Position numbers and translations under genes: made by a program
Shown here: piece after piece, positions 16,542-25,347 of the stretch
Position numbering within the stretch: the stretch's first letter is position 1
Layout of the letters: each line of letters begins with the position of its first letter
Notes under the pieces: model-generated
What the model was told of the DNA's origin: nothing
The model's input: the letters and a program-made list of their open reading frames with translations, nothing else
Databases searched by the model: none
Assembly: GCA_026400815.1 (NCBI GenBank)
Contig: JAPLOI010000073.1
Location: 1-64,000, forward strand
DNA: 64,000 nucleotides
Direction of reading: 5' to 3'
Source: Alphaproteobacteria bacterium
Lineage (GTDB): Bacteria; Pseudomonadota; Alphaproteobacteria; Acetobacterales; Acetobacteraceae

Positions 16542-16970
16542 CTACCTGTCTCGCAGCCCGCGCAGCGCCAGCGCGTAGCCCTGGATGCCGAACCCGGCCA
16601 TCGTCATCACGCACACCGCACCAACCTCGCTCACCGTCCCGCGCCGCGCGGGGTTGGAGATGTGCACCTCCACCATCGGGAACTTCACCTGCGAGATCGC
16701 CGCGTACAACGCCGGATAGCCGCGCGTGAACCCGGCGGGGTTGATGATCGCACCATCGAACCCAGCATCATGCGCCGCATACAGCTTGTCGATCACAGCG
16801 CCTTCGCTGTTGGAATGGAAAATCTCCACCGCCACGCCCAACTCGGCCGCAAAACCGCGGATCTTCTCGTCGTATTCCGGCAGCAGCATCGGCCCGAAGG
16901 TCTCGATCATCGTCTTGCCGCGCATGTCCATGCCCGCGCCGTGCAGCACCAGAATCCGCTTCATCGTCAT
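16542..16970 (-). CDS. type II dehydroquinase-like protein with altered active site
   Basis: 142 residues, the length and fold pattern of type II 3-dehydroquinate dehydratase (AroQ). It has an N-terminal strand ILVLHGAGMDMRG in the place of the usual NGPNLN.LG, then INPAGFTRGY, VEVHISNPARRG with the conserved His, and GFGIQGYALAL near the end. The tyrosine that starts catalysis in the family (in the xYG motif) appears to be Phe (ETFG). The Asn of the first loop and other substrate-binding residues also differ. It may be a relative with another reaction rather than the shikimate-pathway enzyme. Its ATG overlaps the folC stop by four bases. Confidence 0.65.
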   Translation of the reverse strand: MTMKRILVLHGAGMDMRGKTMIETFGPMLLPEYDEKIRGFAAELGVAVEIFHSNSEGAVIDKLYAAHDAGFDGAIINPAGFTRGYPALYAAISQVKFPMVEVHISNPARRGTVSEVGAVCVMTMAGFGIQGYALALRGLRDR

Positions 16971-18259
16971 TCCTTTCCGTCGTACGGCCAGCCATCGGCC
17001 TTGAGGATCTCGCCCGCCAGATAAAGGCTGCCGCAGATCAGCACCCGCGCCGGCGGCCCGGCCGGCAACGCGGCCAGCGCATCGCTCACCGTCGGCCCCG
17101 GCCGCGCCCGCCCTTGGGACGCCTCCACGATCGCCTCCACCGGCAACGCCGAATACTGCCCGGGCTCCGAAACCGCCCACACGCTGGCCGCCAGGTCCAG
17201 CAACGGCGCCAGGAACTCCCGCGTGTCCTTCGCCTTCTTCATCCCGACCACCAGATGCACCGGCTTATCCGCCCAGGCCCCGCGCAACTGCGCCGCAATG
17301 GCCTGGCCGCCGCCGGGATTGTGCCCGCCATCCAGCCAAAGCTCCCACCCCGCCGGCACCTGCGCTGCGAGCCGTCCCGTCAGCCGCTGCATCCGCGCCG
17401 GCCAGGTCGCCGAGGCGATGCCCCGCCCAATCACATCCTCCGAAAACCCCAGCCCGCTCGCCCGCGCCGCCGCCACCGCGATCCCGGCATTGTCCAGCTG
17501 ATGCGCCCCCAGCAGCGAAGGCGGCGGCAACTGTAACACCCCACCGGAATCCCGGAACGAGAACCCGTCTGCGGAAGGCACAACCTCCCAAGCCTCCCCG
17601 CGCGCCAGCAACGGCGCCCCCAATTCCGCCGCCCGCGCCGCGATCACCGCGAAGGCGTCCGCCTCCTGCCGCCCCGTCGCCACCGGCACGCCGGGCTTGA
17701 TGATCCCCGCCTTCTCGAACGCGATCTTGCCGAGCGTCTCCCCCAGCATCTCCCGATGATCCAGTGAGATCGAGGTGATGGCACACGCCGCCGGCCGCTC
17801 CACCACATTCGTGGCATCGAACCGCCCACCCAACCCCACCTCCAGCACCACAAGATCCGCCGGCACGCGCGCGAACAACAGGAAGGTCGCGGCCTGCAAG
17901 ACCTCGAACACGGTAATCGGCTGCCCCGCATTCACCCGCTCGATCTCGTCGAGCACATCCAGCAGCTGCGCATCCGTCACCAGCGCCCCCGCCAGCCGGA
18001 TGCGCTCGTTGAACCGCACCAGATGCGGGGAGGTCGCCACATGCACCCGCATCCCCGCCGCTTCGCCAATGGCACGCAGGAAGGCGCAGGTGCTGCCCTT
18101 GCCGTTGGTCCCGGCCACATGGATCACCGGCGGCAGGGCGCGCTCGGGGTTCCCCATCTGCCCCAGCAGCCGTTCCAGCCGTTCCAGGCTCAAATCGATC
18201 AGCCGCGGATAGAGCGCGTGCATGCGCTCGATCACCGCCTCGATCCTGCCCACCGTCAT
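16967..18259 (-). CDS. folC: dihydrofolate synthase / folylpolyglutamate synthase
   Basis: 430 residues, Mur-ligase superfamily. The P-loop GTNGKGST is at residues 50-57, with TSPHLVRFNERI following and the ITSISLDHREMLG magnesium/ATP loop near 148. It joins glutamate to dihydropteroate and extends folate polyglutamate tails using ATP. It lies five bases after accD on the same strand. The accD-folC neighbour pair is widespread in proteobacteria. Length is normal. Confidence 0.93.
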   Translation of the reverse strand: MTVGRIEAVIERMHALYPRLIDLSLERLERLLGQMGNPERALPPVIHVAGTNGKGSTCAFLRAIGEAAGMRVHVATSPHLVRFNERIRLAGALVTDAQLLDVLDEIERVNAGQPITVFEVLQAATFLLFARVPADLVVLEVGLGGRFDATNVVERPAACAITSISLDHREMLGETLGKIAFEKAGIIKPGVPVATGRQEADAFAVIAARAAELGAPLLARGEAWEVVPSADGFSFRDSGGVLQLPPPSLLGAHQLDNAGIAVAAARASGLGFSEDVIGRGIASATWPARMQRLTGRLAAQVPAGWELWLDGGHNPGGGQAIAAQLRGAWADKPVHLVVGMKKAKDTREFLAPLLDLAASVWAVSEPGQYSALPVEAIVEASQGRARPGPTVSDALAALPAGPPARVLICGSLYLAGEILKADGWPYDGKE

Positions 18260-18264
18260 GGGGC

Positions 18265-19167
18265 TCAGACGGCAGGCGCCGGAAGGGCAGGGGGCGTGGG
18301 CGCGGCCGCCGGCGCCAGTTCCTTCACCCGCAGCAGGGAGATCAGCCGCCCCAGCGTCGCGTTCATGTCCGGCCGCTTCACCACCATGTCCAGGATGCCA
18401 TGCGCCAGCAGGTATTCGCTGCGCTGGAACCCCTCCGGAAGTTTCTCTCGCACTGTCTGCTCAATAACGCGGGCACCCGCGAACCCAATCTCCGCCCCGG
18501 GCTCCGCGATCTGGATATCCCCCAGCATGGTGAAGCTCGCCGTCACGCCGCCCGTCGTCGGGTCGGTCAGCACGGTGATGAACGGAAGCCCCGCCTCCTT
18601 CACGATGCGGGTTGCGATCACCGTGCGCGGCATCTGCATCAGGCTGATGGCGCCTTCCATCATCCGCGCCCCGCCCGAAGCGGTGAACACGATCAGCGGC
18701 GCATCCTGCAGCACCGCCAGCTTCGCCGCGGCCACGATGCCCTCGCCCACCGCCGCGCCCATGGAGCCGCCGATGAACTCGAACGCCATCACCGCCACAA
18801 CCGCCTTGTGCCCGCCGATCTTCCCGTGCGCGACGAGAATGGCGTCATCCAGCCCGGTTTTCTCGCGCGCATCCTTCAGCCGGTCCGGATAGCGCTTGGT
18901 GTCGCGGAATCGCAGCGGGTCCACCGGCACCTTCGGCAGCTCGATGCGCGTGAACTGCCCCTCGTCGAAGGTCCAGGCCAGGCGCTCCACCGCGCCGGCG
19001 CGCGCATGGTGCCCGCACTGCCCGCACACGCGCTGGTTCTTCTCGAACTCGGCGTGGAACATCATGTGCTGGCAGCTGGCACACTGCACCCACAGGTTCT
19101 GCGGCACATCCCGCTGCCCCAGCAGGGTGCGGATCTTCGGCCGGACGAATTCCGTGAGCCAGTTCAT
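18265..19167 (-). CDS. accD: acetyl-CoA carboxylase carboxyltransferase beta subunit
   Basis: 300 residues. A zinc ribbon at the N-terminus has Cys29, Cys32, Cys48 and Cys51. The crotonase-like carboxyltransferase domain follows with GGHKAVVAVMAFEFIGGSMG and the ASGGARMMEG oxyanion loop. With AccA it transfers carboxyl from biotin to acetyl-CoA to form malonyl-CoA for fatty acid synthesis. It is third in the trpB-trpA-accD-folC order typical of alphaproteobacteria, 13 bases after trpA. Confidence 0.95.
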   Translation of the reverse strand: MNWLTEFVRPKIRTLLGQRDVPQNLWVQCASCQHMMFHAEFEKNQRVCGQCGHHARAGAVERLAWTFDEGQFTRIELPKVPVDPLRFRDTKRYPDRLKDAREKTGLDDAILVAHGKIGGHKAVVAVMAFEFIGGSMGAAVGEGIVAAAKLAVLQDAPLIVFTASGGARMMEGAISLMQMPRTVIATRIVKEAGLPFITVLTDPTTGGVTASFTMLGDIQIAEPGAEIGFAGARVIEQTVREKLPEGFQRSEYLLAHGILDMVVKRPDMNATLGRLISLLRVKELAPAAAPTPPALPAPAV

Positions 19168-19180
19168 CGCATCCGCTCCT

Positions 19181-20014
19181 TCAGGCCGGAACGCGCGCCC
19201 CGCGCACGCCGGCGGCCAACGCCTTCACCTGCGCCAGGATGCGCGCCACCGTATCCGGCTTCGGCTTGCCCCCATTGGATTCCAGGTCCTGCTTCATCGT
19301 ATCGATCAACGCAGAGGCCACCACCGCACCATCGGCATGCTTCACCGCATTGGCCGCCTGCTCCGGCGTCCGCACGCCGAACCCGATCGCGATCGGCAGA
19401 TTCGTCACCTTGCGGATGCGCGGAATCGCCTCCGCCAGCTCATCCCCGCTCGCCGTGCGCGTGCCGGTAATCCCGGTGATCGATACGTAGTACACGAAGC
19501 CGGAGGACCCATCGAGCACCAGCGGCAGCCGGTCCTCATCCGTCGTCGGCGCCACCAGGCGAATGATATCCAGCCCGTTCGCCGCCGCATCCGGCAGCAC
19601 CAGGTCGGCCTCCTCGCTCGGCAGATCGACGATGATCAGCCCGTCCACCCCGAACGCCGCGCAATCCCGGCAGAACGGCGCCACGCCATAGGACAGGATC
19701 GGGTTCAGGTAGCCCATCAGGATGATCGGCGTCTCCGCGTCGTCCTTGCGGAATTCCTGCACCATCGCCAGCGTGTGCTTCATCGACGCACCGGCATCCA
19801 GCGCGCGCCGCCCGGCCAGCTGGATGGTCGGCCCATCCGCCATCGGGTCGGTGAACGGGCAGCCGATCTCGATCAGGTCGGCCCCGGCCCCCGGCATGCC
19901 CTTCAGCAGCGCCAGGGAGGTCGCCTCGTCCGGGTCCCACGCCTCCACGAACGGAATCAGCGCCCCGCGGCCCTCGGCCTTCAGCATGGCAAATCGTGCG
20001 GCAATACGGCTCAC
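19181..20014 (-). CDS. trpA: tryptophan synthase alpha subunit
   Basis: 277 residues, TIM-barrel. The catalytic Glu49 (LIEIGCPF) and Asp60 (PMADGP) are in place. [10 protein letters not shown] and the phosphate-binding GFGVRTPEQ segment follow. It cleaves indole-3-glycerol phosphate to indole, which is channelled to TrpB. GTG at 20014 overlaps the trpB stop by four bases (GTGA), which decides the start. Confidence 0.95.
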   Translation of the reverse strand: MSRIAARFAMLKAEGRGALIPFVEAWDPDEATSLALLKGMPGAGADLIEIGCPFTDPMADGPTIQLAGRRALDAGASMKHTLAMVQEFRKDDAETPIILMGYLNPILSYGVAPFCRDCAAFGVDGLIIVDLPSEEADLVLPDAAANGLDIIRLVAPTTDEDRLPLVLDGSSGFVYYVSITGITGTRTASGDELAEAIPRIRKVTNLPIAIGFGVRTPEQAANAVKHADGAVVASALIDTMKQDLESNGGKPKPDTVARILAQVKALAAGVRGARVPA

Positions 20015-21240
20015 AACATGACTCCCAAGGCTTCGGCCACGGTGAAGATGTCCTTGTCTCCCCGCCCGCACAGATTCATCAGGATGATCGCATCCTTGTC
20101 CATCGTCGGCGCCATCTTGGCCACGTGCGCCAACGCATGCGCCGGCTCCAGCGCCGGGATGATGCCTTCCGTGCGCGTGCACAGCTGGAACGCGTCCAGC
20201 GCCTCCTGGTCGGTCGCGGCCACGTATTCCACCCGCTTGATCTCATGCAGCCAGGAATGCTCCGGCCCGATGCCGGGATAATCCAGCCCGGCCGAGATCG
20301 AATGCGCCTCCTGGATCTGCCCGTCCTCGTCCTGCAGCAGATAGGTCCGGTTGCCGTGCAGCACGCCAGGCCGCCCGCGGCTCAGGCTCGCGGCATGCTG
20401 GAACGTATCCAGCCCATGCCCCGCCGCTTCCACCCCGATCAGCCGCACGGAGGGATCATCGAGGAACGGATGGAACAGCCCCATCGCGTTGGAACCGCCA
20501 CCGATCGCCGCCACGCAGGCATCCGGCAGCCGCCCTTCCTGCTCCTGCAACTGGGCCTTGGCCTCGATGCCGATCACGCTCTGGAAATCGCGCACCATCA
20601 TCGGATATGGATGCGGCCCGGCCACCGTGCCGATGATGTAGAACGTGTCCCGCACATTCGCGACCCAGTCGCGCAGCGCCTCGTTCATCGCATCCTTCAG
20701 CGTGGAGGCGCCCGACGTCACCGGCACCACCTCGGCGCCCAGCAGCTTCATCCGGAACACGTTCGGCGCCTGCCGCGCCACATCCACCGCGCCCATGTAC
20801 ACGGTGCACGGCAGCCCGAACAACGCGCACACCGTGGCCGTGGCCACGCCATGCTGCCCCGCGCCGGTCTCCGCGATGATCCGCGTCTTGCCCATGCGCT
20901 TGGCGAGCAGTATCTGCCCCATGCATGAGTTGATCTTGTGAGCGCCCGTGTGGTTCAGCTCGTCGCGCTTGAAATACACCTTCGCGCCGCCGAGCTTCTC
21001 CGTCAGCCGCTCGGCGAACCACATCGGGCTCGGCCGGCCCACGTAATCCTTCAAATAGCGGTCCAACTCCGGCTGAAAGGCCGGATCGGCCTTGGCCGCG
21101 TTGTAGGCCGCCTCCACCTCCAGGATCAGCGGCATCAACGTCTCGGCCACGAACCGCCCGCCGAACTCGCCAAAGCGACCCCTGGCGTCCGGACCATTGC
21201 GCAGCGAGTTCGCGCCGAAGCGCGGGGTGGGTGCGTTCAA
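20011..21240 (-). CDS. trpB: tryptophan synthase beta subunit
   Basis: 409 residues, fold-type II PLP enzyme. Lys102 in HTGAHKINS holds the cofactor, the ETGAGQHG loop follows, and GGGSNAMG binds the phosphate. It condenses indole with serine to give tryptophan. It is the first gene of the trpB-trpA-accD-folC-aroQ-like run on this strand. Its upstream region contains three palindromic repeats (21298-21474) between it and the acyltransferase stop. Confidence 0.96.
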   Translation of the reverse strand: MNAPTPRFGANSLRNGPDARGRFGEFGGRFVAETLMPLILEVEAAYNAAKADPAFQPELDRYLKDYVGRPSPMWFAERLTEKLGGAKVYFKRDELNHTGAHKINSCMGQILLAKRMGKTRIIAETGAGQHGVATATVCALFGLPCTVYMGAVDVARQAPNVFRMKLLGAEVVPVTSGASTLKDAMNEALRDWVANVRDTFYIIGTVAGPHPYPMMVRDFQSVIGIEAKAQLQEQEGRLPDACVAAIGGGSNAMGLFHPFLDDPSVRLIGVEAAGHGLDTFQHAASLSRGRPGVLHGNRTYLLQDEDGQIQEAHSISAGLDYPGIGPEHSWLHEIKRVEYVAATDQEALDAFQLCTRTEGIIPALEPAHALAHVAKMAPTMDKDAIILMNLCGRGDKDIFTVAEALGVML

Positions 21241-21297
21241 AGCAACGTGCCTCCAGTCAACGAGCCGTCATAGCGCAGCGCTGGAAGGCAAGGAAGG

Positions 21298-21340
21298 CCA
21301 GGGCTCTGCCCTGGACCCGCCAGGGACCTGAGGTCCCTGG
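21298..21340. repeat. GC-rich double-hairpin repeat, copy gamma (variant stems)
   Basis: Hairpin one is CCAGGGC/GCCCTGG (21298-21304, 21308-21314). Hairpin two is CCAGGGACC/GGTCCCTGG (21320-21328, 21332-21340). The layout is hairpin, ACCCG, hairpin, then ACCC, the same as at 8799, but the stem bases differ with pairing kept. It lies upstream of trpB. Confidence 0.7.
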
Positions 21341-21351
21341 ACCCACATGTG

Positions 21352-21418
21352 TTCGCTCATGGGGAGAGGGGGCTGGCCGGATCATCGATCCGGCCAGCCC
21401 CCTCTCCCCATGAGCGAA
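21352..21418. repeat. perfect 67-base palindrome (32-base arms)
   Basis: The arms 21352-21383 and 21387-21418 are exact reverse complements around a three-base centre ATC. It begins TTCGCTCATGGGG and ends CCCCATGAGCGAA. The element lies between two double-hairpin repeats in opposite orientation, upstream of trpB and downstream of the acyltransferase gene. In RNA it would make one very long hairpin. Confidence 0.9.
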
Positions 21419-21430
21419 AACGAAAGGGGT

Positions 21431-21474
21431 CTGGGGCCTAAGGCCCCAGCGGGGTCGAGGGGCAGAGCCCCTCG
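21431..21474. terminator. GC-rich double-hairpin repeat, copy beta (inverted)
   Basis: CTGGGGCC/GGCCCCAG (21431-21438, 21442-21449) is followed by CGAGGGGC/GCCCCTCG (21456-21463, 21467-21474). It is the inverted form of the element at 8799-8842, almost base for base. It begins seven bases past the stop of the acyltransferase gene, where a terminator is expected. Confidence 0.75.
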
Positions 21475-21480
21475 CCTTAC

Positions 21481-22428
21481 CTACCGCTTCGGCTTGTCCT
21501 GGATCGCCTCCGGCCATGGCACGATTGTGCCGGGCACCGTGGTATCGATCCCGCCGAGCGCATAGGTCCGCCGGCACAATTCGCTCGCCAGCGCCGTCCG
21601 GTCGGTGATCTCGGCCAGGTCCTCGAACGGGATCAGGTCTCCGATCGTCATCCCCAGCCGCGTGCCGAATCGGCGCCGGATTTCGCCTGCGATCAGCGCC
21701 AGCCGCAGCGTCACGCTGTAGTGGCTCACGATCTGGAACAGCCGGCTGTTCTGCCCCTCGAAATGCACAGGCAGCACCGGGCACCGCCCGCGCTGCACCA
21801 GCTGCCCGGCGATCGGCTGCCATGGCCCATCCATCGCCGGCCGCCGCCCCCAGCGGTCCGGCGCGGTGGAGATGGCGCCGGCCGGGAACACCACCAGGCA
21901 CCCGCCCGCCTCCAGTTGCGCCCGCGCCGCCCCCCGCGAGCGGATATTCGTCATTTGCGCCTCCCGCGTGCCGGAGAAATCCAGCGCCAGGAAATGGTCC
22001 TCCGTCTCCGGCGCCTGGGACAGCACGGAGTTGATCAGCAGCTTGAAATCCGGCCGAACCTGATGGATCAGCCAGCACAGCGCGAACCCGTCCACCAGCC
22101 CATAGGGATGGTTGGCCACCACCATCAGCGGCCCGGTGCGCGGAATCCGGTCCAACGCCGTCCGGTCGAAATCCAGCTCGATCTGCGACCGCCGCAGCAT
22201 CTCGCTCCAGAAGCTCTCCTTCGTCCCGCCCTCGGCCCGGAAGGCGCTGTAGACGGCCTTGAGCTTGCGCTGCCCCGTCACCCGCTCCACCGCCCGCACC
22301 ACCGCGCGGCGTGTGGCAGACATGGCGGGGTCGATATAGGAAATCGCGGGCTCGTCCCCGCCGGAGGAATCAGTCAGCGATGCGGTCTGGGCAAGTGGCA
22401 CGCAGGTGCAACCTCTGCAGGCCGCCAT
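21481..22428 (-). CDS. lysophospholipid-type acyltransferase (PlsC/OlsA-like)
   Basis: 315 residues. The acyltransferase motif NHPYGLVDG has His107 and Asp113, an H-x5-D spacing seen in the OlsA/hemolysin-like branch rather than the usual H-x4-D. A FPAGAISTAPD segment near 200 matches the second substrate motif (FPEG.). The family moves fatty acyl groups onto lysolipids or ornithine-lipid precursors at the inner membrane. The first 36 residues are cysteine-rich and poorly conserved-looking, and a start at the Met of MSATRRAVV is possible. It lies about 100 bases after a stand-alone adenylation enzyme on the same strand. Confidence 0.8.
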   Translation of the reverse strand: MAACRGCTCVPLAQTASLTDSSGGDEPAISYIDPAMSATRRAVVRAVERVTGQRKLKAVYSAFRAEGGTKESFWSEMLRRSQIELDFDRTALDRIPRTGPLMVVANHPYGLVDGFALCWLIHQVRPDFKLLINSVLSQAPETEDHFLALDFSGTREAQMTNIRSRGAARAQLEAGGCLVVFPAGAISTAPDRWGRRPAMDGPWQPIAGQLVQRGRCPVLPVHFEGQNSRLFQIVSHYSVTLRLALIAGEIRRRFGTRLGMTIGDLIPFEDLAEITDRTALASELCRRTYALGGIDTTVPGTIVPWPEAIQDKPKR

Positions 22429-22529
22429 CGGCGGCGTTCGACACGAGGCCGCAGTCTAGCGCCGAAAAACGCCTCCACCATTCCGTCACGAAAACATCAT
22501 GAAACCACGACGGCGCAGTACCCGGCACG

Positions 22530-24062
22530 CTATCGAGGTTCGCTGATACGCCCCTGCGCGTCCGGGTCTGGTAACGCGGAGCGATCCAGCTTCCCTGCCA
22601 CGGTCCGCGGCAATGCCTCGATCGAATGAAAGGCAGAGGGCACCATGTGCCGCGGCAGATGGGCCTGCGCAAAACGTCGCACCACCGCCATCTCCACAAC
22701 GGCACCGGGCGCCGCCACCATGTATGCCACAAGGAAGGGCGATCCCGGTCCATCCAGAAAGGCTCGAACGGCCGCCTCCGCCACGGTGGGGTGGCGCAGC
22801 AGCACACTTTCGATCTCCTCCGGCGTGATGCGGTGGGCGCGCAGCTTGATCTGGTTGTCCACCCGGCCAAAAACCCTCAGCAGTCCGTCCACCCCCACGC
22901 GCCCGACATCGCCGGTGCGGTAATGGCTCCGCCCATCCTGCGGCGTCAGGGTGCCGAACACCTCCTGGGTCAGATCAGGCCGCTTCCAATATCCTGACGT
23001 CATGAAGGGAGCGCGCACGGTGATCTCCCCGATCCCGCCCGGTGCCACCGGGTCGCCCTTCGCGTCGATGAGCCGCAACTCCACGCCCGATGGCGGCCGT
23101 CCGACCGGCACGGCGTCGCCCTCCTGCAAGGCGCCGCGAATGGCATGCGAAGCGATCTGCACGAACTCCGAACTGCCGTAGTTGTTGGTGGCAATACCGC
23201 CTTCGGGCATCAGGCGCAGGGCCAGGTTGATGTCACTGGCCGCCACGGGTTCACCGCTGAGCGTCACGACGCGCAGGTCCGGCAGGGGGCCGCCAGGTAG
23301 CAGCGTCACCGACAGGGATCGCAGGATCGAAGGGAAGCATTCGAGCACGCTCACCCGATCCTGCCGTATCCGGCCCGCGATCGCGCGAAACCCCTCGCCG
23401 GTCGCGTCCACAACGTGCAGCGCGGCTCCGATCGCCAGGCTGCCCAGCACCACGGCGTGCGGGAAGAACGTGAAATGGCAGAGGCAATCGCCGGCGCGCA
23501 GCCCAACGGTCTCCACAAACGCCAAGCCCTGGCCCAGCGCCGCACGGTGGTTATGCAGCACACCCTTCGGCTGGCCGGTGGAACCCGACGTGTAGCGCAG
23601 ATACGCCGCCGCCTCCGGCCCGGGATGCAGGCCGGGGTTATGGTCGCGCCCAGGCAGCCAGCAACCGGCAACGTCGAGCGTTCGCAACGCCGGTTCGAAA
23701 CCGGCAGCCAGGATCGGGTCGGTCACAACGCACAGCGCATCGGCATGCCCGGCCAGATCGCGCCGGCCCTGATCATGCAGCCGCGGATCGATCACCACGT
23801 AGCCCCGGCCAGACTTGAGGATGCCCAGCACGGCAATGATCCGCTCCACGCAGGGCGGCAGGCACACCGCGACAAAGCCGGAAGCAGGCCCGAGCCTGTC
23901 CTGCAGCATGCCGGCCAACCGGTTCGCGGCACGGTTCATCGCGTCGAATGTCAGAACACGGTCCCGGCCGATCAGCGCGACCCGCCCCCCGTCCCTGTCC
24001 GCCTGCGCCTCGATCAGACTGAGAACGGAGGGTTCGGCGATCATCGGCCTGGATGGTCCCAT
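22530..24062 (-). CDS. stand-alone AMP-dependent synthetase / amino-acid adenylation domain
   Basis: 510 residues of the ANL superfamily. Adenylation core motifs are clear: YTSGSTGQPKGV at 157-168, NNYGSSE (A5-like), HYRTGDVGR (A7), GRVDNQIKLRAHRITPEEIE (A8), and the catalytic lysine in PRTVAGKLDRSAL (A10). The pattern is closer to NRPS adenylation domains than to acyl-CoA synthetases. No carrier-protein or condensation domain is attached. It should activate a carboxylic or amino acid as the AMP ester. The acceptor is unknown. It follows an aminotransferase gene by 31 bases and precedes an acyltransferase gene. A second Met six residues in is an alternative start. Confidence 0.8.
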   Translation of the reverse strand: MGPSRPMIAEPSVLSLIEAQADRDGGRVALIGRDRVLTFDAMNRAANRLAGMLQDRLGPASGFVAVCLPPCVERIIAVLGILKSGRGYVVIDPRLHDQGRRDLAGHADALCVVTDPILAAGFEPALRTLDVAGCWLPGRDHNPGLHPGPEAAAYLRYTSGSTGQPKGVLHNHRAALGQGLAFVETVGLRAGDCLCHFTFFPHAVVLGSLAIGAALHVVDATGEGFRAIAGRIRQDRVSVLECFPSILRSLSVTLLPGGPLPDLRVVTLSGEPVAASDINLALRLMPEGGIATNNYGSSEFVQIASHAIRGALQEGDAVPVGRPPSGVELRLIDAKGDPVAPGGIGEITVRAPFMTSGYWKRPDLTQEVFGTLTPQDGRSHYRTGDVGRVGVDGLLRVFGRVDNQIKLRAHRITPEEIESVLLRHPTVAEAAVRAFLDGPGSPFLVAYMVAAPGAVVEMAVVRRFAQAHLPRHMVPSAFHSIEALPRTVAGKLDRSALPDPDAQGRISEPR

Positions 24063-24070
24063 TCAATTCG

Positions 24071-24089
24071 GCCCCGGCCGCACCGGGGC
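24071..24089. terminator. short GC hairpin between aminotransferase and adenylation genes
   Basis: GCCCCGG and CCGGGGC pair around CCGCA. There is no T run, so it could slow or reduce transcription between the two genes rather than stop it. Confidence 0.35.
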
Positions 24090-24093
24090 TGCC

Positions 24094-25215
24094 TCAGCCC
24101 GCGTGCCAGAGCTGCCGCATGCCGGTCGCGATCCGCTCCACATCCCGCACGCTATTGTACCCGTGGAAGCTGAATCGTATGCGCCCATGCCCATTCCAGG
24201 CCCAAATCCCCTGCCGATACAGCGAATCCGTCCATTCCTGTGCTCGCGCATGGTCGATGCACACATTCGCCGCATGGCGCCCGGCTTCGCGCGGCGTCGT
24301 CACCGGAATCCCCGCCTCCGCCAGCCGATCCAGCAGATCCGCCGACAGCGCCGCGATATGCTTCGTGGTCTCCTCGGGATCATGCTCCGCCAGGTATTCC
24401 AGCGCCCCGGTCAGCACATACACCGGCCCATGCGCCGGATTCCCCCGCGTGAACCGCAGCGCATCTGCCCGCAGCGCCGTCCCGGCCACGTAATCCGGCC
24501 GCGGGATCGGTGCCAGCGAATGCCACCCCCCGGTCGGCGGCGCCCAATTCGGCTGCCGCGCCCGGTTCCAGTAGGCCACCGCCACCCCGGTCATCCCCAG
24601 CAGCCATTTGTAGCAGGCCGAGAACCCGAAATCCGCCAGATGCGCCGGGACCGCCTGGTTCCCCGCCAGCTGCGTGAAATCCACCACCACCAGCGCGCCC
24701 ACGCGGTCCGCCGCCGCCCGCAGGCTCGCCAGGTCGTATTTCTCCCCGGTCAGGTAGGAAACCGCACTCACCCCGATCACCCGCGTCCGCGCCGTCACCA
24801 GCGCCTCCAGCCGCCCCGGCGCCATCCCGCTCGCCACCTTCAGCGTCAGCGCGGGGTTCCGCCGCAGCCCGAACGGCATCACCACGGAGGGATATTCGTG
24901 CGCATCCACCACCACCTCGTCGCCCTCAGCCCAGTCGAGGCTGTCCGCCACCATCGCCACCCCATCGGCCACGCTGGAAACGAACCCGATATCCCCCGCC
25001 GCACACCCCCAGGGCTTTGCGATCAACGCCCGCGCCCGCTCCACCTGCGCCTCCATGCGCGTGCGCCCGGGCATCCCGATCCCCTTGTCGATACCGTATT
25101 GCCGCAGCGCATCGTCATGCCGCAGCAGCCACAGCGGCTCGCCGCCCGCGCACACATGGCTCACCCCCTCCGTCAGCCGGAAGGCAGCGGGATCGAACAA
25201 CGGATGCGTGGTCAT
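24094..25215 (-). CDS. aminotransferase class V-fold PLP enzyme
   Basis: 373 residues, fold-type I, class V group (cysteine desulfurase/kynureninase/isopenicillin-N epimerase relatives). Asp179 in VVDFTQLAG binds the PLP nitrogen, and Lys203 in SACYKWLLG forms the Schiff base. The GYNSVRDVERI tail is typical. The reaction cannot be assigned. No cysteine-containing desulfurase loop was noticed, so an IscS-type role is unlikely. GGAGGAGA precedes the ATG at 25215. The gene is divergent from a solute-binding protein and may lead an operon with the adenylation and acyltransferase genes. Confidence 0.8.
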   Translation of the reverse strand: MTTHPLFDPAAFRLTEGVSHVCAGGEPLWLLRHDDALRQYGIDKGIGMPGRTRMEAQVERARALIAKPWGCAAGDIGFVSSVADGVAMVADSLDWAEGDEVVVDAHEYPSVVMPFGLRRNPALTLKVASGMAPGRLEALVTARTRVIGVSAVSYLTGEKYDLASLRAAADRVGALVVVDFTQLAGNQAVPAHLADFGFSACYKWLLGMTGVAVAYWNRARQPNWAPPTGGWHSLAPIPRPDYVAGTALRADALRFTRGNPAHGPVYVLTGALEYLAEHDPEETTKHIAALSADLLDRLAEAGIPVTTPREAGRHAANVCIDHARAQEWTDSLYRQGIWAWNGHGRIRFSFHGYNSVRDVERIATGMRQLWHAG

Positions 25216-25347
25216 GGTCGTCTCCTCCAGGTGGCGGAAGCATGGCCCAGCAGGCCGCACCTTTCAATTTCGCGACGCGCCGCAGCATCCGGTTGACCCC
25301 CGCCCCCGCCCGCCGCAGCATCCGCGCGAACTTGAGGGGATCGAACC

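Noticed and set aside
24094-25215. Cysteine desulfurase assignment for the class V aminotransferase
   Set aside because: No active-site cysteine loop of IscS/SufS type was seen and no Fe-S assembly genes are nearby.
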